Shown here: in pieces, positions 44,097 to 54,302 of the stretch | How the letters are laid out: each line of letters opens with the position of its first letter | Numbering within the stretch: the stretch's first letter is position 1 | DNA from: Nannobrachium achirus | Lineage: Eukaryota > Chordata > Actinopteri > Myctophiformes > Myctophidae | Length of the DNA stretch: 64,000 nt | Direction of reading: 5' to 3' | Assembly (NCBI GenBank): GCA_963921795.1 | Contig: OY997644.1 | Location: 475,753-539,752 of the forward strand | Program-made: the position numbers and the translations under genes | The notes under the pieces: generated by a model | The model's input: only the letters and a program-made list of their open reading frames with translations | Databases searched by the model: none | What the model was told of the DNA's origin: nothing

Positions 44097-45112
44097 ATTG
44101 CCAATGCTACTAACACACCAGATTTTGCAGAGACTTCTCCTAGTTCTGCAGAGACTTCAGTAGCACCATTGGATTCAGTAGCACCAGTGGAGAAATCCAC
44201 ATCAACATATCCCCGGACTGTGACAGTGGCCCTGCAACTATCATTTGTAAGTATTGGAAAAATCGCAGTGACAATGCAATCTTACTGACACCACATTAAT
44301 TCATCTAATGATTTGTAAGTTTAACAGGATTTTGTACAATTGTAAAGTTATTTTAGGAGATGTTTGTACTACAACATACTCCATGGTCCACTTGTTGTTT
44401 TTGTGTTTGTGCGTTGTTTGGTTAGTTGCTACTCCCTCCGATTGTGACTGACTGACAGTGTGACTTGAGTTCTTGTTGTCCCAGTCTGGTCTTATTCGTC
44501 TTGTCCTATGTCTTTTCTCGTCTGTCTTTTTCTCTTTCTGCAGACTGCAACCCGGGCCAGTGTAATAACTGGATGGGGGAGCAATATAAATACTGTACCT
44601 AAATATTTGAGAAAAGGTTTTGTCGGGTTTTCATTGTGATTCATTATGTTTTACAGACAATTCACCAGATTCTTCAAGGCACTACTCAGGGGAAAGCAAT
44701 TTTGCAGAGTTTGGAATAAGAGGGCTCCATCACCACCAAGCAGAGAAAGTTGCTTGTAAGACTGCTTGTGTCTCACATGCTGGAAACCAATGGTGAAATG
44801 TGAGTGAGCTGCACATGAATTGTTCTTTGAACATAAACTTTCAAACAGATAAGACATTTCAGTCTGTCCACCCGTGTTATCGCGACCTTCCACAACAGCT
44901 TTATTAAACAACAACCAAAGACTGCAATTCAGTTTTCAATTCAGGGATTTAAATCATATATTTGAGAATGATTACTGTTTCATCTTTACATCCTTCTTTG
45001 ACACACTTCAATCCTCTATTTTAACAGGCCAACCAGAGACACCAAGAAAGTCCTTGCCATGGCATTGGTGTATGAATTTCCTTGTCTATAGGATAAAACA
45101 GGCAGTGGCTAT
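44097..45112 (+). pseudogene. Three decayed exons of an uncharacterised transposon-linked gene
   Basis: Exon 1, 44097-44246: acceptor CCCTACAG, donor GTAAGT, 50 codons, Ser/Thr/Ala-rich (ETSPSSAETSVAPL). Exon 2, 44657-44799: IHQILQGTTQGKAILQSLE, an in-frame TAA, then TTKQRKLLVRLLVSHMLE, donor GTGAGT. Exon 3, 45028-45112: the split codon joins in frame as GEM-PTRDTKKVLAMALVYEFPCL, then an in-frame TAG and DKTGSGY, donor GTAAGT. Phases agree across both introns, so this was a spliced gene; the two stops kill it. It may be the N-terminal part of a protein encoded alongside the TNP2-like gene upstream. No known enzyme motif is seen. Confidence 0.55.
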
Positions 45113-45189
45113 GTAAGTTAATCCATCAACACACAAAAGAGAATACCCCATACACACACTTGTGCTCAAACGTTTTTTCCTTGTACAGT

Positions 45190-45530
45190 CACGCACATTT
45201 AGAGGTGGTGCCAAGATTCCCCCCCCCCCCCCCCCTCTAAAACATGATTATCAGGTATTATGATTATACCAGGAAGAAGATTTTTTTTTTTTTAAGTGAG
45301 TGGGATTTAATCCCCCTCCAGGCCGGAGTGGGATTTAATCCCCCTCCAGGCCGGTGTTTTGCGAAGTGTTGAGTGTGGCCAGGGTGTGTGACGTTGGTTC
45401 TGCCCGAGATTCCAATTCAATTGTCCCTACTGACCAGGATCAATGATCAATCGATGCTGTGGTATCGAAGGGCGTCTGCCCCGGGAAAATCGGTTTCCAA
45501 TATTCCATCATACTAACTCTGAGGAGGACT
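45190..45530. repeat. Low-complexity and short direct repeats
   Basis: A poly-C run lies at about 45218-45234. A 28-bp unit (GAGTGGGATTTAATCCCCCT...) is tandemly duplicated at 45298-45354. A block of about 55 bp starting GGGCGTCTGCCC at 45468 recurs in the same orientation at 46208. Confidence 0.6.
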
Positions 45531-45684
45531 GCCCATAAGTCCGAAGGTCCATTAGTCCGAAAGTTCATTAGTCCGAATTTAGTTAGGGTTACTGAGGTTA
45601 GGTTTAGGGTTAGGGTAGAGTCAGGCATAGCATTCTTAACAAATTCGGACTAATGAACCTTCGGACTAATGAACCTTCGGACTA
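45528..45684. repeat. Small fold-back with repeated CGGACTAATGAACC ends
   Basis: The left side carries AGTCCGAAGGTCCATTAGTC units; the right side carries their complements (GGACTAATGAACCTTCGGAC) twice. They surround a core rich in TTAGGGTTAGGG. It resembles the segments at 25136-25390 and 34645-34800 in design. Confidence 0.6.
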
Positions 45685-45685
45685 G

Positions 45686-45990
45686 ATAGATAGATAGATA
45701 GATACCTTTATTATCCCAAGGGGGAAATTCAGTTGTCCAGTAGAAGCACAGCAGTATATAGTTATTTACAAAGTTACAGAGACGTAAGAAAAGATAGATA
45801 AGAGGGAAAAAACAAAAAAAAACAAAGACAAGAGCAGTACAGTACCAATAAAGAGAAGGTGCATCAATAGAGGGGGCGAATAATATATAAGTATATATAC
45901 ATAAAGTGTCTTGCAAAAGAGACCATAGCAGTCAATGCTAGTTAGTGCAAACAAGTATCTCACTGTCATTGTTAAATAAAGCAAAACCTT
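45686..45990 (-). mobile_element. Probable LINE 3' end with GATA tail
   Basis: (GATA)n is followed by CCTTTATTATCCCAAGGGGG and AAATTCA, the typical 3' end of a common fish non-LTR retrotransposon, in minus orientation. No RT sequence remains. Confidence 0.45.
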
Positions 45991-46311
45991 CGGACCAATG
46001 CCATGGCACGTACCTTCCAGACCAGCGTTAGTCTCTTCAATCCAGACCACAGATTATTTTTCTCCCTTAGGAGTAAAATGGAATGTGTCTGGCAAAACTA
46101 GTAGTTTGCTGTGAATGGTAAATACTGAAGGAAGATACATCTGATCGTGTACAGGAAACGATTTGTATTCTTGAATTGATTTTACCGTTTGTAAAGAAAA
46201 TAAATTGTGGGCGTCTGCCCTGGGAAAATCGGGTTTCCAATATTTCATCATGCTAACTCTGAGTACCTTCCAGGCCAGCGTTAGTCCCGAAGGCTCAACG
46301 CTGGTAGGAAC

Positions 46312-47075
46312 TGTAGAGACTGAACCAAACTCAACACAAGGCAAGTGCAGTTTAAACCAAAAACAGGCAATTTTATTGGGGGGATAACTTCACAATCAGC
46401 GGGAGGGGAAAATGTTATTAAATAATAATGCGTTTCACAATAAATGTTAACATAAAGTCTTCCCAAGCGGGGTCCCACAATGTCTCTGTTGGCTTCTTTC
46501 CCTCCCCAGTGCTATGTGCCCTCTGTATAAGCCACCCACACTCTGTGGGGGGTCGTTCAGTAAAGTTCACTTCTAATTACCACACAGGTAGGTTCAAGGT
46601 GAGCATTGTTCTTCCTTTCCACAGGTTTTCCCGGTAGAAGTTTAGTTTAGGTTTTCCTTCCTTCCACAGGTTTCCTTCCAGGTGAGTAAAGGCCTCTTTA
46701 CTTAGGTTAAATCTCGTTCATGTTTGCCTAGGAGTGGAGCAGATACAGACAGTCACTATCATGTTCTCATTCCTAAAAATACACAGGGGTTTAGGAATAG
46801 TGGCATCTCTTACCGTCTGAGCCCGCACACCCAGCACTCTGGAGGTCCTAGCACTGAATGAGGGAGAGTGAGTGTTTGCTCTTGTGTTTGGCCCGGGTGT
46901 GGTCCCACACAGGTGTAGTGGCATCAGGCTGATTGAGCAGGTAAGCTGGCAGGTACCTTCCCTCTATCACTATGCCACACCTCCTCCTCTCTCTGGGCCT
47001 CACTCTCCCTGCAAAGGTGCGTTTCTCCAGTGCACTGTACCTACCAGACGGGTGGTGCTTGGGCGAGATGCCACA
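46312..47075 (-). repeat. 3' LTR of the Gmr1-like retrotransposon
   Basis: 764 bp. On the minus strand it begins TGTGGCATCTCGCCC and ends CAGTCTCTACA (TG...CA). A polypurine tract (AGGGGGGGAT) lies directly upstream on that strand (47076-47085). It differs from the other LTR at about five sites by eye. A 4-bp duplication GAAC flanks the whole element (46308-46311, 54223-54226). Confidence 0.9.
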
Positions 47076-50000
47076 TATCCCCCCCCTAGGCTGGCCGCTG
47101 TACCGGCAGCCTCAGGACTCTCTCCATGCATCCTGGACAGTGCGTCCGCATGAGGGATCTCCTTCCCCGGGCGGTGTTCCACTTGGAAGTTGTAATCCTG
47201 TAACTCAAGAAACCAACGTGTTACCCTTCCATTTCTTTCCTTATTACGTGCCATCCATTTTAACGGTGCGTGATCCGTAATGAGCGTGAATTTCCTGCCC
47301 CATAGATAGTATCGTAGGTGGTGAATGGCCCACTTCACAGCCAACATCTCCTTTTCAACAGTGGCATAATTCAGTTCATGTTTCAACAACTGCTGATGAA
47401 CATCACAGGGTGTTCATGGCTGTCTATCACCTGGAACAGCACAGCTCCCAGGCCTGTGTTAGAGGCATCCGTGTGTAGGAGAAAAGGCACATTAAAGTCA
47501 GGGGCTTTTAACACTGGTTCCTCACAGAGTGCTTTCTTCAAGTGGCAAAAAGCCTCCTCAGCCTCTTCCTTCCATCTCAGGGTGGTCGGGTGGCTCTGTC
47601 GGGTCATTTCATACAATTGGGCAGCCACAGTCGCATAATGATTAAGGAACTTCTGATAATATGAAATTAGCCCCAGGAAAGATTTTAACTGCTTTTTTGT
47701 GGTGGGTTTGGGCCAGTCTCTGATCTTTTCCAGCTTTTTGTTTTGTGGCTTCACGCAGCCCCGGCCAATTGTGAATCCTAGATATTCTGTTTCATACAAA
47801 CCCAGTCTGCACTTTTTCGCATTGGCGGTGAGGCCCGCTCCACGCAGAGCTCCAAACACTGCATCTAGGTGGGACAGATGCGCTTCCCATGATGGGCTGT
47901 GGACGACGATGTCGTCCAGGTAGGCGGCAGCATAGTCTCTGTGGGGTCTCAACACACGGTCCATTAACCGTTGAAAAGTGGCTGGGGCACCGTGGACACC
48001 AAACGGTAAAACAGTATACTGGAATAGGCCGTCTGGGGTGGAAAAAGCAGTTTTCGCCTTGGCTCTTTCTGTCAGTGGGACCTGCCAATATCCCTTGGTT
48101 AAATCTAACGTGCTGACAAAACGTGCAGGGCCTAATCGTTCTATCAATTCATCTACCCTAGGCATAGGGTAGGCATCGAAAGTTGAAATTTCATTCAATT
48201 TACGGAAATCATTACAAAAGCGTATGCTGCCGTCAGGCTTGGGTACCAGCACTATGGGGCTGGACCACGGGCTATGGGATTCTTCTATAATCGCCATTTT
48301 TAGCATGTTTTCTACTTCTGCTTTTACTGCTACCCGCCTGGCTTCGGGAATGCGGTACGGCCGCTGTCTTACCACTTTCCCTGGAGTGGTGTAGATGTCG
48401 TGCGCTATCGCATTGGTGCGACCGGGCAGCTCAGAAAAGCGGTCCTGGTTACGGCTCAGCAGCTCCTTTATGTCCTGCATTTGAGAGGGCCCCAGCTCAT
48501 CTCCGAGGGGCACAGGTGGCAAGGTCTGAGGGGAAACGGTGGTTAGTAGGGCTGGGAGTGCGATAGGTAAGTTAGTGACCCACTTTTTAAGAATATTCAC
48601 ATGATAGATCTGCTGGCCACGTCTTCGCCCTGGCTGCCGGACGCGGTAATTTACCGGTCCCAGTCTTTCGACCACCTCATAAGGACCTTGCCACTTGGCC
48701 AGAAACTTGCATTTGTTGCTAGGGACCAGTACTAATACTTTGTCACCCACCTGGAACTCTCTCACCGTAGCATCTCTGTTGTACGTGTGGCTTTGGTCAC
48801 GCTGAGCCTGCTCCATGTGTTCTCTTACAATAGGCCATATTTTCTTTGCACGGGCCTGTAGGTGTTCTACGTGTTCAATCACGCTTCTATGGGGGCAAGG
48901 CTGGCTCTCCCAGGCCTCTTTGGCGAGGTCGAGCAGAGCCCGGGGCTGTCGACCACAGAGCAACTCAAATGGGGAGAAGCCAGTGGAGGCCTGGGGGACT
49001 TCTCTGATTGCAAACATCACATAGGGGATTAATTGATCCCAGTCTCTCCCGTCTTTCTCAATCAATTTCTTCAACATTTGTTTTAAGGTTTTGTTAAACC
49101 TCTCCACTAGGCCATCAGTTTGAGGGTGATAGACTGAGGTTCTAATCCTGTCCACCTTTAACCACTTATAAAGTCGAGTTAAAACCCCAGACATGAAGCA
49201 TGTACCTTGGTCTGACAAAATTTGGTCTGCAATGCCGACTCGTGAAAACAGCATGAACTAGAAGCAGTGCTCTTCCGAGCACAGGTCTCCACCAGGCCAC
49301 ACAAATCGGCCTGTTATAGCGCCACCATGAGGCTGATTTAAAAAATGTGGGGCAGAGGTTCTGAATTAGCATCCAGGGAGTGTGTGTGCTCAGTTTGGCA
49401 GCGATCGGGCCAACGGCGCCGGAGATTAGCAGGTAACAACCAGGCCACACAAATCGGCCTGTTATAGCGCCACCATGAGGCTGATTTGAAAAATGTGGGG
49501 CAGAGGTTCTAGATTGGCATCCAGGGAGTGTGTGTGCTCAGTTTGGCAGCGATCGGGCCAACGGCGACTGAGATTAGCTGCACACAAACTGCGAGGACAC
49601 ACGGACACACGGACGCACGGACGGACGGAGGGGAAAACATACTCTCCCTCAGCCTTCGGCTGGTGGAGACAATAACTCATGTGCTATAGCCTTAGCAGAG
49701 GCAGTGCGTAGTGGAATGGCTTCAGGATATCGAGTGGCATAGTCTACAATCACCAAAATATACTTGTGCCCCCTGGCAGACTTGGGGAGTGGACCGACTA
49801 TGTCCATGCCAATTCGGGAGAATGGTGTAGTGATAATAGGCAGCGGCACAAGTGGATTTCGTTGTGTGGGGCGGGGGGCGGATTTCTGGCACACATCACA
49901 GCTCTTGCAAAAGTCTTCTATGGCCCTTTTTACCCCTGGCCAATAAAAGCGAGCTGTGACACGGTCAAAAGTCTTCTTAACACCTAAGTGAGCTCCCAGT

Positions 50001-51647
50001 TGGTGCGTATGGGCTAAATATAACACACGAGAAATATACTGTTTTGGCACCAGCAGTTGTTCAATTACATCGCCCATTTCTGATTTAACAGCACAGTACA
50101 CTAGGCCTTTCTTCACTACAAAGTAGGGAGAATTGAGCTCACTTACCCCCGCACATAATTTCCCATCTATGGCCTGGATACGGTGGCGTGCGCTCTCCAG
50201 GTTGGGGTCGCTCCACTGCTGCGTGGCGAACTCGCCCTGGTGCTGCGTATCGGAACCGTCGGGCCTGGGCATCTCGGCGAAGGTGTCCTCTTCGGGGCTA
50301 TGAGGGGAGACACTTTCCACGGGTGCTCTCTCCTGTAGTCTTCTCTCCTTCTCTTCTCTCGCTTCTCACTTCATCGCTCGGCGGCCTGAAGGCGGGGCAG
50401 GCGGTGCGAGGATTTTGTTGGCGTATGCTTGGACGGGGCCGGCGTCTCCTTGGCCGGGGCGGCGCGGCGGCGCCGGGGCCCCAGTGGCGCTCGAACAATA
50501 CGCAGTCGGTGCCAATGAGTAATGGCACGGGTAGGTTGGCAACGACGCCGACAGCGACGTGGATGTCGCCTTTTGTCGTCTGTAGACGGATGTGTGCCAC
50601 TGGATAATGGCGAAGGTCGCCATGCACACAGCTCACCGGGATGCTGTCGGTCGAGATAGGGCCCGCCAGGTCGCTGCGCACCAGGGTGACGACACTACCA
50701 GAGTCAAGCAGCGCCTGGCTGTCGATGCCGTTGATCTTGACGGACAGGTTGATGTGGCGGCGGCGGTCGCTCCCGCTGTGCAGGCAGGGCCTGCTTCCGT
50801 CGGAGGGGCCGGCCGAGGGCATCGAAACATCCCGGTCTCGAGCAGGGCAGGCCCAGGAGATATGATCTTGTTTCCCACAGACATAACATCTTCTTGGCGT
50901 GGGGGTAGGACGCAGCACGCGCTCCGCGCCGCTCTGGCTCTGTTTGGGGGGTGACAGGGGAGGCACCGGGGTCCGCAAGCGGTCCCGGTTCAAACGGGGG
51001 TCCCCTGACCCTCTAGGTACCTCAGGTTTGGTGGTCCGCATCATTTCACTGCTCACCTGGTGGTTTTCCAATAGCGCGATGAGCGCATCCACCGAGGTGG
51101 GGCTGACTTGTGATGCATATCTTCGGGCATCAGACGGCAATGAACGAACACATTTGTCAATGACTAAACGCTCTATGAGAGGCGGCTCACCGGGACTCAG
51201 TAACCATCGTTGAGTGAGGCGAAGGAGTGCAGCGATTTGAGGACGTGGTGCCTGGTTTGGAACGTAGCCCCAATTGTGGAACCACTGCGCCCTGGCAGGG
51301 AGACTGCAGCCCTGGCTGGCTAGAATAGCGGCTTTAAGTCTGCGAAAATCCCTGGCTTCTGCCAGAGGGAGGTCGCGGCAAACCCGCTGGGCTTCTCCGG
51401 AAAGAAAAGGCGCAATGATTGAGCCCCAGTCGGCTACTGGCCAGCGCTCACGGGCAGCAGTGCGCTCAAATACTTCAATATACGCTTCAATATCATCAGA
51501 TGGGGACAATTTGGTGAGTACATCGCCAGGGGATCTAGAGGGATTGACATCTCTATCAATTTGAATTTTCTCCACTAAGCTCTGCACTGCCTGGTGTAGT
51601 TCGGCTTGACTCTGCAAGAGCGCATCTAAAGCCGCTGCATGTTCCAT
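47000..51647 (-). CDS. Gmr1-like Ty3/gypsy Gag-Pol: Gag-PR-INT-RT-RNase H
   Basis: Gag-protease, 51647-50298: a SCAN-like helical capsid region, a zinc knuckle (CYVCGKQDHISWACP) and a protease DSG motif (LLDSGSVVTLV). Integrase begins in a +1 frame overlapping the end of Gag: a His/Cys zinc-binding domain (HTHQLGAHLG...CDVCQKS), catalytic DIVGPL, then after the 414-bp insertion SDQG and HPQTDGLVERFN. RT follows in the same frame (LDLTKGYWQVPL, YLDDIVVHS). RNase H (EKEMLAVKWAIHHLRYYL, TDHAPLKW) is in another frame after a small break near 47390. Integrase lies before RT, the reverse of normal Ty3/gypsy order and characteristic of Gmr1-type fish elements. The insertion in INT and the shift before RNase H make this copy defective. 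Confidence 0.9.
49260..49673. mobile_element. Family X element, 414 bp, inserted in integrase
   Basis: It has a 4-bp TSD AACT (49256-49259 and 49674-49677). It starts AGAAGCAGTGCTCTTCCGAG and ends GGTGGAGACAAT, and contains two tandem copies of about 150 bp starting CAGGCCACACAAATCGGCC. Removing the element plus one AACT restores the integrase frame exactly. The same family lies at 13660-14437 in opposite orientation. Confidence 0.8.
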
Positions 51648-52730
51648 TGTGTGGTCTGGTTTCAGTTTACCGGAATACTTTTACCCAGTATTCTCCACCA
51701 TATGTAGAGACTGAACCAAACTCAACACAAGGCAAGTGCAGTTTAAACCAAAAACAGGCAATTTTATTGGGGGGATAACTTCACAATCAGAGGGAGGGGA
51801 AAATGTTATTAAATAATAATGCGTTTCACAATAAATGTTAACATAAAGTCTTCCCAAGCGGGGTCCCACAATGTCTCTGTTGGCTTCTTTCCCTCCCCAG
51901 TGCTATGTGCCCTCTGTATAAGCCACTCACACTCTGTGGGGGGTCGTTCAGTAAAGTTCACTTCTAATTACCACACAGGTAGGTTCAAGGTGAGCATTGT
52001 TCTTCCTTTCCACAGGTTTTCCCGGTAGGAGTTTAGTTTAGGTTTTCCTTCCTTCCACAGGTTTCCTTCCAGGTGAGTAAAGGCCTCTTTACTTAGGTTA
52101 AATCTCGTTCATGTTTGCCTAGGAGTGGAGCAGATACAGACAGTCACTATCATGTTCTCATTCCTAAAAATACACAGGGGTTTAGGAATAGTGGCATCTC
52201 TTACCGTCTGAGCCCGCACACCCAGCACTCTGGAGGTCCTAGCACTGAATGAGGGAGAGTGAGGCCCCTTTTACATTAAAACGGGCTTCACTGTAAACGT
52301 AATGATTTATAGTCGTTTGTGGGGGGTCATTTAGACGAAAATGGCGTCTTCGGGGGGTGAAACCGTAACAAAGTGAAAACCCCTTTGAAAGTGGAAAAGG
52401 TAAAAACGCTTTCTATCTCCCGCTTTCATCTAAATACCGTAAACGCAGCAAACCACTGAAAATGATAAGATGTGGGACGTCCTAATAGGGCTGTCAGATG
52501 ATTAATTGTCATACAAATAATCGGCGATTGACGAATATATCGTCTTTTTTCCCCCCTTCATTTTATGCCACTATGATAAATAGCTTTGAGCTCATACTCA
52601 TACTGTAGTGTACCTTAATGAAGAGCAATTTAATTGCGTTTTAAACATCAGTTCAGTGGTGTAAACTGTAAAGTAACTATTAAGTACATTTATTTGCTAA
52701 CGTTAGCCCTAATTTATACCGTAGCTATTT

Positions 52731-52925
52731 GAAAATAGCCGATCTACAAGCTCACAACAACGCGTCGCGGTGCGTTGTGAAAATAGCCGATCTACAAGCT
52801 CACAGCGCGTCGCGGTGTGTTGTGAAAATAGCCGATCTACAAGCTCACAACGCGTCGCGTGCATTGTGAAAATAGCCGATCTACAAGCTCACAACGCGTC
52901 GCGGTACGTGCGTTGTGAAAATAGC
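52731..52925. repeat. Tandem array of hairpin-H half units
   Basis: Four units start GAAAATAGCCGATCTACAAG at 52731, 52779, 52824 and 52868, with a partial fifth at 52917. Each has CTCACAACGCGTCGCGG after it; spacing is 44-49 bp. It is GC-rich in the middle, unlike its surroundings. Confidence 0.85.
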
Positions 52926-53582
52926 AGTCAACTGCAAAAATAGCCGACGCTGAAAATAGCGACAGTAGCCTATAATATTTATCATGACACGATCCAACAT
53001 CTATAGCTCGTCGCCGTCTGTGTGTAATCATCATCCCCTCCATAAGCTGCAGTAAAGGCATTGACTCGTCCTCTGTGTTGAAACGAAACGTGAAGTGAAC
53101 GCCTTTTTCTGTATCGTATCATAAGGAATAAATATAGTCCCGGGATGTGTATGGTACATGTGCCTGTTCCGACCGTCTGGAACCAACTTTTTAAGCATTT
53201 TTAGTTAGCCAGCCACTAGCCAGTCTGCCTGTGCTGTGTGACGGCAGTGCGTTGTGTTGACTGACTGAGGAGTAGAGGCGGGATGTTCGCGAACGAATCG
53301 AGTCTTTTGAACATCTCTTTTATATGAACGATGGGATCCGGTTCGCAGTATAGGGAGCCGTTCCTTTCTAATGAACAACAGTGGTGGGAAAGGTACAACA
53401 ATGTAGAAATACTCTGCCACAAGTTGAAGTTTGGATTAACAAATGTAGGCTACTTGAGTAAAAATATCAAAGTATTGGTATCAAAATGTAGTTAAAGTAC
53501 TAATAGTAGCTAGAAAGTACTCATTATGCAAAATGTCCCATTTCACAATTTTTCCAATGAATAAAATGTAGGGAGAAAAAAA

Positions 53583-53640
53583 CATTTGAAAATAGCAGAT
53601 CTAAAAGCTCACAGCTTGTAGATCGGCTATTTTCAAATGG
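53583..53640. repeat. Hairpin repeat H, copy 7
   Basis: CATTTGAAAATAGCAGATCT faces GATCGGCTATTTTCAAATG with AAGCTCACAGCTT in the middle. It is nested in a hAT fragment inside the 1756-bp element. Confidence 0.7.
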
Positions 53641-54302
53641 CAGGTAGGCCTATGTACCTATTATGTCCGAAATAAATGTATATAGGGTTAATGTATAAGT
53701 GATAATTATAATCAAAATCTACAAAGTAACTACAACTAGTGACTAGAATGAGCCAGTCTTTTGAACGGCTCTTTGAAAGGAACGGATCCCAGAGATTCGG
53801 CTCACTTCAAAGAGCCATAAATCCCATCTCTACTGAGGAGGACCAGAGAACGGAACTTGGGCAGTGCGGTCATGGCGACATGCGCCACCTAGCGACCTGG
53901 CATGCAAATTACCGCGTTTATGGACAAATTGAGTTTTCATATAAAGACCACATAAAAAATGAAAACTAAACGGCTCTTAGCCGTTTACAGTGAAGCTCGT
54001 TTTAATGTAAAGCAGGCCTGAGTGTTTGCTCTTGTGTTTGGCCCGGGTGTGGTCCCACACAGGTGTAGTGGCATCAGGCTGATTGAGCAGGTAAGCTGGC
54101 AGGTACCTTCCCTCTATCACTATGCCACACCTCCTCTCTCTGGGCCTCACTCTCCCTGCAAAGGTGCGTTTCTCCAGTGCACTGTACCTACCAGGCGGGT
54201 GGTGCTTGGGCGAGATGCCACAGAACCCTGCAGGGTAGCGGTCAGTATGGCAACCCCAGCCCGGCGACCAAAATAAGGTAGAAGGCAGAAACCCACGCAT
54301 AC

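Larger units (their letters stand above)
52263..54018. mobile_element. 1756-bp DNA element in the LTR, 3-bp TSD TGA
   Basis: The ends GGCCCCTTTTACATTAAAAC and, complementary, GTTTTAATGTAAAGCAGGCC continue inward as GGCTTCACTGTAAACG. TGA is duplicated (52260-52262, 54019-54021), and the other LTR gives the empty site. The interior holds a hairpin-H tandem array (52731-52920), one more H copy, an AGTAAAAGTAC-type hAT piece and a GAACGGATCCC-type hAT end (about 53760-53835). No transposase. The superfamily is unclear because TGA is not the TWA of PIF/Harbinger. Confidence 0.8.
51703..54222 (-). repeat. 5' LTR of the Gmr1-like retrotransposon, with insertion
   Basis: Two blocks, 51703-52262 and 54022-54222, match the 764-bp LTR at 46312. 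The interval is a 1756-bp younger insertion. Immediately inside the LTR, on the minus strand, TGGTGGAGAATACTGGG (51700-51684) is a candidate primer-binding site because it starts TGG, complementary to tRNA 3' CCA; the tRNA is not identified. Confidence 0.9.
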
